Assembly: GCA_947501885.1 (NCBI GenBank)
Contig: CANMXN010000001.1
Span: forward strand, 186,001-250,000
Length of the DNA: 64,000 nucleotides
Source: an uncultured Sphingorhabdus sp.
GTDB lineage: Bacteria > Pseudomonadota > Alphaproteobacteria > Sphingomonadales > Sphingomonadaceae
Direction of reading: 5' to 3'
Shown one piece after another: positions 1 through 7,368 of the stretch; position 1 is the stretch's first letter; each line of letters opens with the position of its first letter. The notes under the pieces were generated by a model that had not been told where the DNA came from, did not search any database, and saw only the letters and a program-made list of their open reading frames with translations. The translations under genes were made by a program, and so were the position numbers.

Positions 1-92
1 ATCAGGACTGGAAGGCCAAAGTTCTCAAGCTCACGCACAGAATACTCGGCTTCAAGAAGCTTATTGCGAGACAATTCGAGGACTTGTTTCAT
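1..92 (-). CDS. 5' end of an unknown gene, truncated by the window edge
   Basis: An open frame starts at ATG 92..90 and stays open to the left edge, giving 30 codons that begin MKQVLELSRNKLLEAE. The start codon lies inside the last codons of the SIR2-like gene in an ATGA overlap (stop TGA at 91..89), the usual sign of translational coupling. The visible residues are polar and look helical or coiled. The family cannot be recognised from 30 residues. By position it should encode the partner of the SIR2-like protein; whether that partner is a nuclease, ATPase or something else is unknown. Confidence 0.6.
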   Translation of the reverse strand, partial: MKQVLELSRNKLLEAEYSVRELENFGLPVL

Positions 93-1417
93 ATGTCTAG
101 CTCCGATTCTGCCGTTTCTCGAGAAAACCAGCGCGTCGCTGCTGCTCTGGCAATTGAGCCCGTTCCACCGACTCTAGCGACGCTAGATGGAAGACTCAGG
201 TCTGCGGCTCCAACAGCAATCACTATATCGGGAGCAAGTATGGGCGACAGCTTCTCTGCTTCAAAAGTGCTCTGTACCTCGGATAAGATTTGGTTCGGTG
301 TTCGGATTACGCGAATTTTTTGGCCATTGAGATTCCAGTAACTGTCGTCTGCATTTGCCCCTTTAGCGCGCAAACGGAGAATCGTCATTCCCAACAACGG
401 TTCGATGACAGGCTCTCTCTTCGTTGACGGTACGCCAGGACTGCAACCTTCCAGATCGCGCCGAATGTGCCATAGCACGTTAGCATCGGAACTCGGATGC
501 TCTAACCAGTCTTCATTGACATTTTCATTCATCGAATCGCTGTATGCATCTTTTCCAGCGTGTAGGACACGCCGGATTAGCGAAGAAGAAAAATTAACTC
601 TCAATTGGTTGAGAAAGACTGCCCCTGATTCTTGCACATGATAAAACTCTGCCGCCCGATTTTGACCTAGTTCATATAAAACTGGGGCTTTCTCTTCGAA
701 TTCGGCTGAATCACATGGGTCAACAACTATGATACGATTGGGATTGGATGCTTCAAGAGACATTGCTAATAAGTCATTGATGTAATCCCAATCTGTCCAG
801 TAACCTACGACAATTAGATCACGATCAAGTAGTTGTTGTGATAGCCACGCAGAACAATCCTCTAACCTCTGCTTCGTTTCTGGTTCGCTCACCTGACCAA
901 CCGCCCAAATTGTTGTGCTCTTATCTGACCAGCATCCGTGAAGTTTCAAAAGTGGCGAAACATCAGGTGGGAAAGCTGCCACCTGATTTCTGGTCAAACC
1001 CGTGGAGACATGTCCGGATAGATGATTGCCAGCCGTTTCTATAAGTATGTCGACATTCGTTGAAACTCCAATTGTGAGTGCATTAGTAATCAACAAATCG
1101 GCGATAGCGAAGTGTCCGTCGTTTGGATAGGCCGCAAAAGCATGATGATCCACATACTGCCTAAGGTATGAAGTAACCAATTCGTTCTGTTCAAAAAAGA
1201 ACTGAGCCTGATCATCTATGCTCTCTGGCAGTGGGGAGCGTGTTGTACCAAAGGTAGCATCATATTTCTGCTTTGCCGTCTTGGCGATACTGGCAGCGCT
1301 AGGCAGCGAGCTTGGGGGAGCCATCGATAACCCTGCTCCACATAACACTGCCAGCCGGTTGCCTAGTATTGCATCCACAGCTTTCTCAACACCTTGAGTG
1401 GGTGTGATCTGTTCCAC
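89..1417 (-). CDS. SIR2-like NAD-binding domain protein, possible defence effector
   Basis: This 442-residue protein has a SIR2-type Rossmann core in its N-terminal half: GAGLS at residues 27-31, an STNVD motif at 119-123 matching the (T)TNxD catalytic/NAD site, LKLHG at 157-161 with the likely catalytic His160, and VVGYWTDWDY near 203-212. Residues from about 240 to 442 match nothing I recognise. Prokaryotic SIR2-like proteins with this TNxD plus KLHG pattern often act as NAD-depleting effectors in anti-phage systems such as SIR2-HerA, DSR and pAgo-SIR2; assignment to any of these is inference. The gene overlaps a second gene at its 3' end, and an AT-rich gap separates it from tRNA-Lys. Its composition looks richer in GC than that gap, which would fit acquisition. 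Confidence 0.75.
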   Translation of the reverse strand: MEQITPTQGVEKAVDAILGNRLAVLCGAGLSMAPPSSLPSAASIAKTAKQKYDATFGTTRSPLPESIDDQAQFFFEQNELVTSYLRQYVDHHAFAAYPNDGHFAIADLLITNALTIGVSTNVDILIETAGNHLSGHVSTGLTRNQVAAFPPDVSPLLKLHGCWSDKSTTIWAVGQVSEPETKQRLEDCSAWLSQQLLDRDLIVVGYWTDWDYINDLLAMSLEASNPNRIIVVDPCDSAEFEEKAPVLYELGQNRAAEFYHVQESGAVFLNQLRVNFSSSLIRRVLHAGKDAYSDSMNENVNEDWLEHPSSDANVLWHIRRDLEGCSPGVPSTKREPVIEPLLGMTILRLRAKGANADDSYWNLNGQKIRVIRTPNQILSEVQSTFEAEKLSPILAPDIVIAVGAADLSLPSSVARVGGTGSIARAAATRWFSRETAESELDI

Positions 1418-1762
1418 TAAAATATCTTACTGAGTTTGATAATATTAAATATAAATTGATCCATACCATAAACTATTAATGAAAAATAAGAATAATTCAA
1501 ATTAGTATAAAGGGTTTAATTCATTTGTTAACCTCTAAAGTTAAAATAAGATGCTAGAATTTAAATAATAATGATCTTAAGCATTGCTGTTAACAGTAAT
1601 TTAAAATTATTGTAGAGTAGGGAAATCAGGGGTCATATACCGCATACTTTCATAAGATAACTAGGAAGGACCCAATGTTCAACTATTGACCTGCACGTGC
1701 TTACTCCGTGATTACCAGAGAAACGAAGCTGAAGCTTGAAAAATATTAAGTTATTGAAAATA
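1418..1762. other. AT-rich intergenic gap between SIR2-like gene and tRNA-Lys
   Basis: This 345-base stretch has no long open frame. It contains a near-palindrome at 1583-1600 centred on CTGTTAACAG, and a strong ribosome-binding-like AGGAAGGA at 1663-1670 before ATG 1675 on the plus strand. That frame stops after four codons (TGA 1687) and then reads on openly to TAA at 1747-1749, which looks like a decayed or tiny gene. No integrase and no duplicated tRNA end were seen. Confidence 0.6.
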
Positions 1763-1838
1763 TGGTGAGCCCTGCTGGGTTCGAACCAGCGACCTACTGA
1801 TTAAAAGTCAGTTGCTCTACCTACTGAGCTAAGGGCCC
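1763..1838 (-). tRNA. tRNA-Lys (anticodon TTT)
   Basis: Read on the minus strand, the 76-base sequence folds as a cloverleaf: acceptor GGGCCCT against AGGGCTC (one G-U pair), anticodon stem ACTGA/TCAGT enclosing the loop CTTTTAA with anticodon TTT, a GGTTCGAACC-type T arm, and a genome-encoded CCA at the 3' end (1765..1763). The 3' end faces the SIR2-like module, which is the side where integrative elements usually insert. Confidence 0.97.
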
Positions 1839-1892
1839 TCACCAACAGCATAATCTATAGATTCGCACTGTTTTTTTCGTTGTTCGGTTCCA

Positions 1893-2420
1893 CTAGAGAC
1901 AGCTTGTCGATCGGTCAACCCGTTTTGGTGCACATTTGCGAAACAAAATATGGTTTATATTCAGATTATATATGGGGTCTCGCCATTTTCCCGCAATCTG
2001 TGCCGCTGGTTTCAGTACGAAATCCCTTTTATGATAATGGGAATGTGGGATAGATAAGTCTTCACTGGCCCAAATGCCTTCTGACCAGAGAATAATATCA
2101 AGATCAAGTGTTCTTGCGCTCCAGCGTTGTCCTCGTCTTTTACCAAACTCTGCTTCGATGGTTTTTAGGCTATTTAGCAGAGTAGGGGGTCTATAAGAGG
2201 TTAAGATAAGAGCGGCGCTATTAGCATAATTTCTCATCGATGGACCAATAGCTGCAGTTTCCATGATATTGCTATGATCATATACAGAGATATTTTTGCG
2301 CTCTAATCTCTCCAAAGCTGCGATTATGACATTTTGAGGTTTGCCATAATATTTGTGCCTGCGATTAGATCCTAGGGCTATGAGATAGAGATATTCAGGG
2401 GTATCTGTGTCATGGCTCAT
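1893..2420 (-). CDS. folK: 2-amino-4-hydroxy-6-hydroxymethyldihydropteridine pyrophosphokinase
   Basis: HPPK transfers pyrophosphate from ATP to 6-hydroxymethyl-7,8-dihydropterin, the step before dihydropteroate synthase in folate synthesis. The 175-residue protein has the opening LIALGSN, the central GQRWSARTLDLDIILW signature that carries the two metal-binding Asp residues, and a PHSHYHKRDFVLKP segment typical of the family. The longer frame would begin at 2438; I prefer ATG 2420 (MSHDTDTPE) because AGGA lies nine bases upstream of it and nothing similar precedes 2438. It stands alone, divergent from the glycosylase gene. Confidence 0.93.
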   Translation of the reverse strand: MSHDTDTPEYLYLIALGSNRRHKYYGKPQNVIIAALERLERKNISVYDHSNIMETAAIGPSMRNYANSAALILTSYRPPTLLNSLKTIEAEFGKRRGQRWSARTLDLDIILWSEGIWASEDLSIPHSHYHKRDFVLKPAAQIAGKWRDPIYNLNINHILFRKCAPKRVDRSTSCL

Positions 2421-2488
2421 TATTATATATCCTAACATTGCGCTTTGCTATGCTTGCTTTGGCGTAACAGGCGAGCTAGCCTATATAG

Positions 2489-3145
2489 ATGAATATTGAA
2501 ATGCCTTTAGCACATAGCGAACCACCGAAAGATTGTAAAAAATGCCCTAGATTGTTTGCATTGCGCGAAAAATGCCAAGTGGATTATTCCGATTGGTATA
2601 ATGCACCTGTACCAGCTTGGGGCGATAAGGATGCTTGGCTTGCTATCATTGGACTTGCGCCTGGTAAACAAGGCGCCAATCGCACTGGGCGACCTTTTAC
2701 AGGGGATTATGCTGGGGATTTACTATTTTCAACATTATCCAAATCAGGCCTTAGCACAGGTTGTTACGACCGGCATGCAAATGATGGACTTGTATTGAAC
2801 GGGGCAATAATTCTGAATTGTGTAAAATGTCTGCCGCCTGAAAATAAACCGACATTGGAAGAAACAATAAATTGCCGTGAATATCTCACGTTACAATTAG
2901 AAGAGTTACATAATTTACAAATATTTATAGCTCTAGGAAAAATAGCGCATGATAGCTTTATTAGGCATATTGGTGGGACATTATCGCATTATAAATTTGC
3001 TCATATGGCTATTCATCGACTGCCTGATAGTAAAATATTAATCGATAGCTATCATTGTAGCAGATATAACACGCAAACTGGGCGCTTAACAGAGACTATG
3101 TTTAAAGATGTTTTTGATAAAGCATTGCAACTACGGAGCGCTTAA
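2489..3145 (+). CDS. Uracil-DNA glycosylase, family 5 (UdgB-like)
   Basis: A cytoplasmic base-excision-repair enzyme that removes uracil, and in this family often hypoxanthine, from DNA. The 218-residue protein shows the family-5 motif GLAPGKQGANRTGRPFTGD near residues 55-73, without the catalytic Asp/Asn of family 1, and the second motif SYHCSRYNTQTGRLT at 187-201 with His189. Four cysteines positioned for a [4Fe-4S] cluster are seen: Cys16 and Cys19, then Cys111 or Cys114, and Cys129. ATG 2489 is used; a second ATG follows at 2501. The redoxin gene begins 22 bases after its stop, so the two may be co-transcribed. Confidence 0.9.
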   Translation: MNIEMPLAHSEPPKDCKKCPRLFALREKCQVDYSDWYNAPVPAWGDKDAWLAIIGLAPGKQGANRTGRPFTGDYAGDLLFSTLSKSGLSTGCYDRHANDGLVLNGAIILNCVKCLPPENKPTLEETINCREYLTLQLEELHNLQIFIALGKIAHDSFIRHIGGTLSHYKFAHMAIHRLPDSKILIDSYHCSRYNTQTGRLTETMFKDVFDKALQLRSA

Positions 3146-3167
3146 TATTTGATAAAGGGGGGAATTC

Positions 3168-4034
3168 ATGGATAGACTCAAACAATATTTTTTGATCCCT
3201 TTCTGGGTAGCTACTGTAATTGGTCTTTTCTATTGCATATATTCTATCGTAACAATCGGTTTGTTGACGCCATGGTTAGGGACATTTGTTGCACTATTCC
3301 CTAGTTTTTTGTTTATTATGTTACATATTAGCAAAACAATAGCGCGCACCAGTAAGAATTTATGGAGTTTAATAATTTTTCCTATTTTGGGAGCGTTACT
3401 TTGCTTATTAATTCAAGGTAATTTCCAAATAGCATTATCATTGACAATTTTTAATTTGGTTGGGAATCTATTATATATATTTTGGTATAGCCGAAATAAC
3501 CGTCCGCCAAATCCTTTATTAGAGGTAGGAAAAATACTACCAGACTTCTCATTGAAAACCATTGATGGGCAGTTGGTTACTTCAACATATATAAAGGCAT
3601 ATCCTTCATTAATTTTGTTTTTTAGAGGAAATTGGTGTCCACTTTGTATCAAGCAGATTGCAGAGATATCTGCGATATCAAATGCTTTACAGGAAGACGG
3701 AATCAATATTTATATTGTTGGTGCTCAGTCGTTAGAAGAAACTCAGAAGATTGCACGTAAATATGAAGGTGGACATATGCAATTTTTGTATGACCCTCAT
3801 TTTAGAGCGTTAGAAACTCTAGACCTGATACATATCAATGGTAAACCACAGGGTATTTATGGCTTTGATAGAGACACAGCCTATCCGACAGTATTGTTTA
3901 TCAACAATGGCGGACAGATAATGTGGTCAGATCAAAGCGATAATTACAGGCTAAGGCCCAAACCTGAGATATTTATGGGCCTAAAGTCAATTATGGATGA
4001 CAATATGTTGAGGTTTCAAATTGCTCAGCCGTAA
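3168..4034 (+). CDS. Membrane-anchored redoxin (AhpC/TSA-type thioredoxin fold)
   Basis: The 288-residue protein has an unusual layout: residues 8-106 hold about four hydrophobic segments, then a thioredoxin-fold domain from about 118 (GKILPDFSLKTIDGQ) with the active-site motif WCPLC (Cys157, Cys160). Redoxins of this type reduce peroxides or disulfides; a substrate cannot be deduced. The start has a strong GGGGGG-containing ribosome-binding site. Its stop overlaps the tail of the convergent L,D-transpeptidase gene by ten bases. The four-segment membrane domain is the odd part, since many AhpC/TSA proteins are soluble or carry only one anchor. Confidence 0.8.
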   Translation: MDRLKQYFLIPFWVATVIGLFYCIYSIVTIGLLTPWLGTFVALFPSFLFIMLHISKTIARTSKNLWSLIIFPILGALLCLLIQGNFQIALSLTIFNLVGNLLYIFWYSRNNRPPNPLLEVGKILPDFSLKTIDGQLVTSTYIKAYPSLILFFRGNWCPLCIKQIAEISAISNALQEDGINIYIVGAQSLEETQKIARKYEGGHMQFLYDPHFRALETLDLIHINGKPQGIYGFDRDTAYPTVLFINNGGQIMWSDQSDNYRLRPKPEIFMGLKSIMDDNMLRFQIAQP

Positions 4035-4564
4035 ACGTCACTCATCCAATTATTCGTGATGAGTACAGGATCGCCAACGCGAGTGTGGCGGAACAATGTA
4101 CGAGCAAATTCAAGCGGAATACCTACACAGCCGTGAGTAGCAGATTCATCATCCACGTCGGCACCATGAATGGCTACACCTTTCCATGTGAGACGTAAAT
4201 TATAAGGCATAGGTGCATTATTATAGGTGCTGCTGTAGTGATCGGCATCTTTTTCAAGGATTTTAAAGGTACCTGTTGGTGTCTGCCAGCGTTGCCATCC
4301 TCGTAATATCTTGGCGCGTGCAATCTCATATCCGCCTCTATAAACATAGAGTTGTTCCGCATTAAGGTCTACGACTACGCGTACTTTACCGCCGCGAGGC
4401 ACGCCTTCCTCATCCCAAAAATAATCACCAAAATATAAAGGATCATCTAATTCAGCAATAGTATGCACATTAGGTGCTGCATAGGCAGTTTGCGGTACTA
4501 ATGTTGAAGATGCTAGAAATGCCGAAGCAATAGCATATGAGAATATTTTGCGAAATTTAGACAT
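4025..4564 (-). CDS. L,D-transpeptidase (YkuD domain), exported
   Basis: This 179-residue protein begins with a Sec signal peptide ending near PQTAYAA (residues 24-30). It has a YkuD catalytic domain: His133 in AIHGA and the THGC motif with nucleophile Cys146. Such enzymes form 3-3 peptidoglycan cross-links or attach proteins to peptidoglycan in the periplasm. RTPTGxF-like WQTPTGTFKI at 93-102 is also typical. The family usually shows SHGCIR; here the residues are THGCVGIP. The gene follows a 170-base gap after aguB and overlaps the redoxin gene tail to tail. Confidence 0.9.
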   Translation of the reverse strand: MSKFRKIFSYAIASAFLASSTLVPQTAYAAPNVHTIAELDDPLYFGDYFWDEEGVPRGGKVRVVVDLNAEQLYVYRGGYEIARAKILRGWQRWQTPTGTFKILEKDADHYSSTYNNAPMPYNLRLTWKGVAIHGADVDDESATHGCVGIPLEFARTLFRHTRVGDPVLITNNWMSDVYG

Positions 4565-4734
4565 AATCTACCCTTATGGTTACCAAAATAATAACTATCT
4601 ATGCCATTGAATGCCGTAATAATCTAGGGCGAGATTCACAATGATCCGAATTGGTACATATATTTTATGAAAAATTACAATTATTAGGATATGTAGCGTC
4701 CAATGATTGGATTGCTTATAATTGTTTAAAATTG

Positions 4735-5592
4735 TCAACGATCTTCTATTATATCATGATATAGGCTTGGTCTACGATCTCGAAAAAACCCCATACCTGC
4801 TCGGTGTTTACGAACTTTGTCTAAGTCAAATTCTGATATTAATACTCCAATATCTTCACTTCCATATTGAGCGATTAAATCACCCCATTCATTGGCAATG
4901 AAACTATGGCCGTAGAATATTTGCTCTCCATTAACGCTGTGCTCATTTCCAATTCTGTTGCTTGCAATAATTGGCATACAGTTTGACACGGCATGTCCTT
5001 GCATGGCTCTGCGCCACATGCGGCTCGTATCTAATTCATCATCATAGGGTTCGCTGCCAATGGCCGTAGGATAGAACAATAGCTCTGCGCCCATTAATGC
5101 CATAATGCGAGCGCATTCAGGATACCATTGATCCCAACATATACCGACGCCGATTTTGATACCCAATATATCCCAAACTTTAAAGCCGCTATTGCCAGGA
5201 CGGAAATAAAATTTCTCTTCATAGCCAGGACCATCAGGAATATGGCTTTTGCGATAAATACCCATGACATCGCCATCAGACCCAATCATAGCCATGCTGT
5301 TATAATAATGCTGTCCATCGCGTTCAAAAAAACTGGTTGGAATAGCCACGTTTAATTGTTTTGCCAATTTTGCCATAGCAATGACCGATGGATGCTCATT
5401 AATCGGATGGGCGAGGGCAAATAAGGATTCATCCTCTACGCTGCAAAAATAAGGAGAAGAAAATAGCTCTGGGGGAAGAATAATTTGTGCGCCTTGATTG
5501 GCTGCGAGCGCAATATGATCGCTAACGGCCTCGATATTTTCTATTTCACTGCCATTAAGCGCCAATTGCATGGCTGCAACGCGGATAGACAT
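4735..5592 (-). CDS. aguB: N-carbamoylputrescine amidase
   Basis: AguB hydrolyses N-carbamoylputrescine to putrescine, CO2 and ammonia. The 285-residue protein is a nitrilase-superfamily enzyme with the full catalytic triad visible: Glu42 in LPPELF, Lys115 in YRKSHIPDGPGY, and Cys152 in GVGICWDQWYPE. The IPDGPGY and CWDQWYPE wording is characteristic of the putrescine-forming branch. It is the last gene of a minus-strand run whose second gene, aguA, makes its substrate, so the pair forms the agmatine-to-putrescine route although four kilobases separate them. Only four bases separate it from the preceding methyltransferase-like gene, supporting co-transcription. Confidence 0.95.
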   Translation of the reverse strand: MSIRVAAMQLALNGSEIENIEAVSDHIALAANQGAQIILPPELFSSPYFCSVEDESLFALAHPINEHPSVIAMAKLAKQLNVAIPTSFFERDGQHYYNSMAMIGSDGDVMGIYRKSHIPDGPGYEEKFYFRPGNSGFKVWDILGIKIGVGICWDQWYPECARIMALMGAELLFYPTAIGSEPYDDELDTSRMWRRAMQGHAVSNCMPIIASNRIGNEHSVNGEQIFYGHSFIANEWGDLIAQYGSEDIGVLISEFDLDKVRKHRAGMGFFRDRRPSLYHDIIEDR

Positions 5593-5596
5593 AATA

Positions 5597-6478
5597 TTAT
5601 TGTGTAGCCTTCAACTTAAACAATATTGTCATGCGGTTGCTCTCACCTATGGCTTCAAATTTAGATTTATCTTCATCATCCGAGCCAAGAGACGGGGGCA
5701 ATGTCCAGACACCATTGGGATAATCAGTTGTATCTTTTGAGTTTTCATTAATATCTGATTCATTGGCCACTTCAAAGCCTTGGGTATCCATAAATGCAAC
5801 CAGATCATCACGCTTCAAATAGCCCTTGTTACCATCAACATATTCAGCGGGGGCATCATCTTTAGCACGGTGCTGAACAATCCCAATCATACCATCAGGC
5901 TTTAACGTTGCTTTTAAGGCTGCTATCTCACTCTCATCAATACCCCAGCGTTTCAAATTATGCATCATGCGAATGATTAAGACACGATCAATTGTACCAT
6001 TAAGTTCAGATGGAATAGTCTTACCAGTATAGAGCGGCAGTTTTTCCGCAGCGATACCAAGGTTTTTGCTTTGAGATTCTGAGAAAGATTCATAACCTTT
6101 GTTGATTCTGTTAACAAAATCTTCGCCCAATGATATGGCTGCTTTGGGCGGAAAGCTTACCGCTGTATAACTGCCATTTTCAGCAACATAAGGCGCCAAT
6201 ATACGTGTGTACCAACCGCCACCAGGAGCATATTCAATGATGTTATGATCTGGGCTAACATTAAATGTCTCTAATGTTTGCTTTGGATTACGAAAGCCAT
6301 CGCGCTGCCTGTCTTGAAAACGAATTTCTGATGCTAATATGGCATCCATAGAAGCAGCATCAAACGAAGATTTGAGGGTTTGGTCAACAACGGCGGCTTC
6401 ATTTTCAGCCAAACAGGCTGTTAATAAGCTGCTGAGAGATATTAAGGCTATTGCTGTTTTAAATTTAATATTCTTCAT
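5597..6478 (-). CDS. Methyltransferase-fold lipoprotein (COG4798-like), copy 2
   Basis: The 293-residue protein starts with a lipoprotein signal peptide, lipobox LLTAC with Cys22. The body has a class I SAM-dependent methyltransferase-like motif I (IIEYAPGGGWYTRILAPYV) and a late VLIIRMMHNL segment, matching predicted exported methyltransferases of COG4798. It is clearly a paralogue of the next gene upstream (6508..7341), sharing RNPKxTLE, GGGWYTRIL, GYLKRxD/GYLKQAH and GVWTLPPxL. An exported SAM enzyme has no obvious source of SAM, so real activity is doubtful. ATG 6478 is preferred over 6493 because a GGG-rich site precedes it. It sits between agmatine-pathway genes in one operon. Confidence 0.75.
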   Translation of the reverse strand: MKNIKFKTAIALISLSSLLTACLAENEAAVVDQTLKSSFDAASMDAILASEIRFQDRQRDGFRNPKQTLETFNVSPDHNIIEYAPGGGWYTRILAPYVAENGSYTAVSFPPKAAISLGEDFVNRINKGYESFSESQSKNLGIAAEKLPLYTGKTIPSELNGTIDRVLIIRMMHNLKRWGIDESEIAALKATLKPDGMIGIVQHRAKDDAPAEYVDGNKGYLKRDDLVAFMDTQGFEVANESDINENSKDTTDYPNGVWTLPPSLGSDDEDKSKFEAIGESNRMTILFKLKATQ

Positions 6479-6507
6479 ATCCCAAACCCTCATTTAGATG
6501 ATAAGTC

Positions 6508-7341
6508 TTACTTGGCTTTGCGGAACAATAATGTCATTCGATCGCTCTCGCCAATGGCAAGATATTTTTCGCGGCCTTCATTTTCTTTGGCCAGAACAGG
6601 CGGCAAGGTCCATACACCAAGCTCATAATCTTTGGTGTCTTTAGGATTTGCATTAATCTCTGAAGATGCCACAAATTCAAAACCGTTTAGTTCGAATAAT
6701 GCAATAACATGGGCTTGTTTTAAATAGCCACGTGCGCCACCAGATAGTTCATATGTTGCATCGGCATCTGCGCGATGTTGTACAACACCAACCATACCAT
6801 CATCAGCCAGCATATTGCGCAATGCTTTTATTTCTGTGTCAGAGCGATCTCCGTTGAGCATACCATGCATGGAGCGGAACACCAGGATACGGTCTACTGT
6901 ACCAGCCATTTCTTCTGGAACTTCATCGCTTTCAATGGCGACAATTTTCTCAGCATCTACACCAGTCCATTCAGCAGCTGCTGCAGGAAAGCGCTCAGGC
7001 CATGATTTTGTCCGCGCTTCTTGTGCTCTGTTGCGGAATTGACGGCCTTCGCTGTCTGCATTTACGGCAATATATTTACCGCCGCCATTCGCAATATAGG
7101 GTAATAATATGCGCGTATACCAACCGCCACCTGGACCATATTCTACGATGGTTTGGTCTGCTTTTACTTGAAAAAATTCAAGCGTTTCTTTGGGGTTACG
7201 ATATTTATCACGCAAGGCGCTATCGCCGCGTACTTCAGAGTTTAGGGCTTCGGTTAACTTTGAATCCGCGCCGCTTTGCGCCAATGCAGGCAAAGAGAGG
7301 CTTAAGCCAACTGCTGCTATAATAGATTTTTTAAACTTCAT
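6508..7341 (-). CDS. Exported methyltransferase-fold protein (COG4798-like), copy 1
   Basis: A 277-residue paralogue of its neighbour, with a Sec signal peptide (MKFKKSIIAAVGLSLSLPAL, cleavage near AQS) but no lipobox. The methyltransferase motif I reads TIVEYGPGGGWYTRILLPYI, followed by a Rossmann-like body and the shared C-terminal GVWTLPPVLAKENEGRE and GESDRMTLLF. One copy is thus predicted soluble in the periplasm and the other lipid-anchored. The start is ATG 7341, five bases after GGAGA; the in-frame TTG 7353 and ATG 7344 are poorer. Gaps of 15-27 bases on both sides place it in the aguA-aguB run. Its substrate is unknown. Confidence 0.75.
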   Translation of the reverse strand: MKFKKSIIAAVGLSLSLPALAQSGADSKLTEALNSEVRGDSALRDKYRNPKETLEFFQVKADQTIVEYGPGGGWYTRILLPYIANGGGKYIAVNADSEGRQFRNRAQEARTKSWPERFPAAAAEWTGVDAEKIVAIESDEVPEEMAGTVDRILVFRSMHGMLNGDRSDTEIKALRNMLADDGMVGVVQHRADADATYELSGGARGYLKQAHVIALFELNGFEFVASSEINANPKDTKDYELGVWTLPPVLAKENEGREKYLAIGESDRMTLLFRKAK

Positions 7342-7368
7342 CATATTCTCCAATCATATAAATTCTGA

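Noticed and set aside
84-1044. Plus-strand open frames opposite the SIR2-like gene
   Set aside because: They lie wholly within its coding strand complement, have no ribosome-binding sites, and their proteins have no recognisable composition; they are shadows.
1418-1762. Integrase or att duplication beside tRNA-Lys
   Set aside because: No open frame of suitable length and no repeat of the tRNA 3' end was found within the window.
4699-4711. Perfect 13-base palindrome TCCAATGATTGGA between aguB and the L,D-transpeptidase gene
   Set aside because: It is short, has no T run and no second copy seen; chance is likely in AT-rich DNA.
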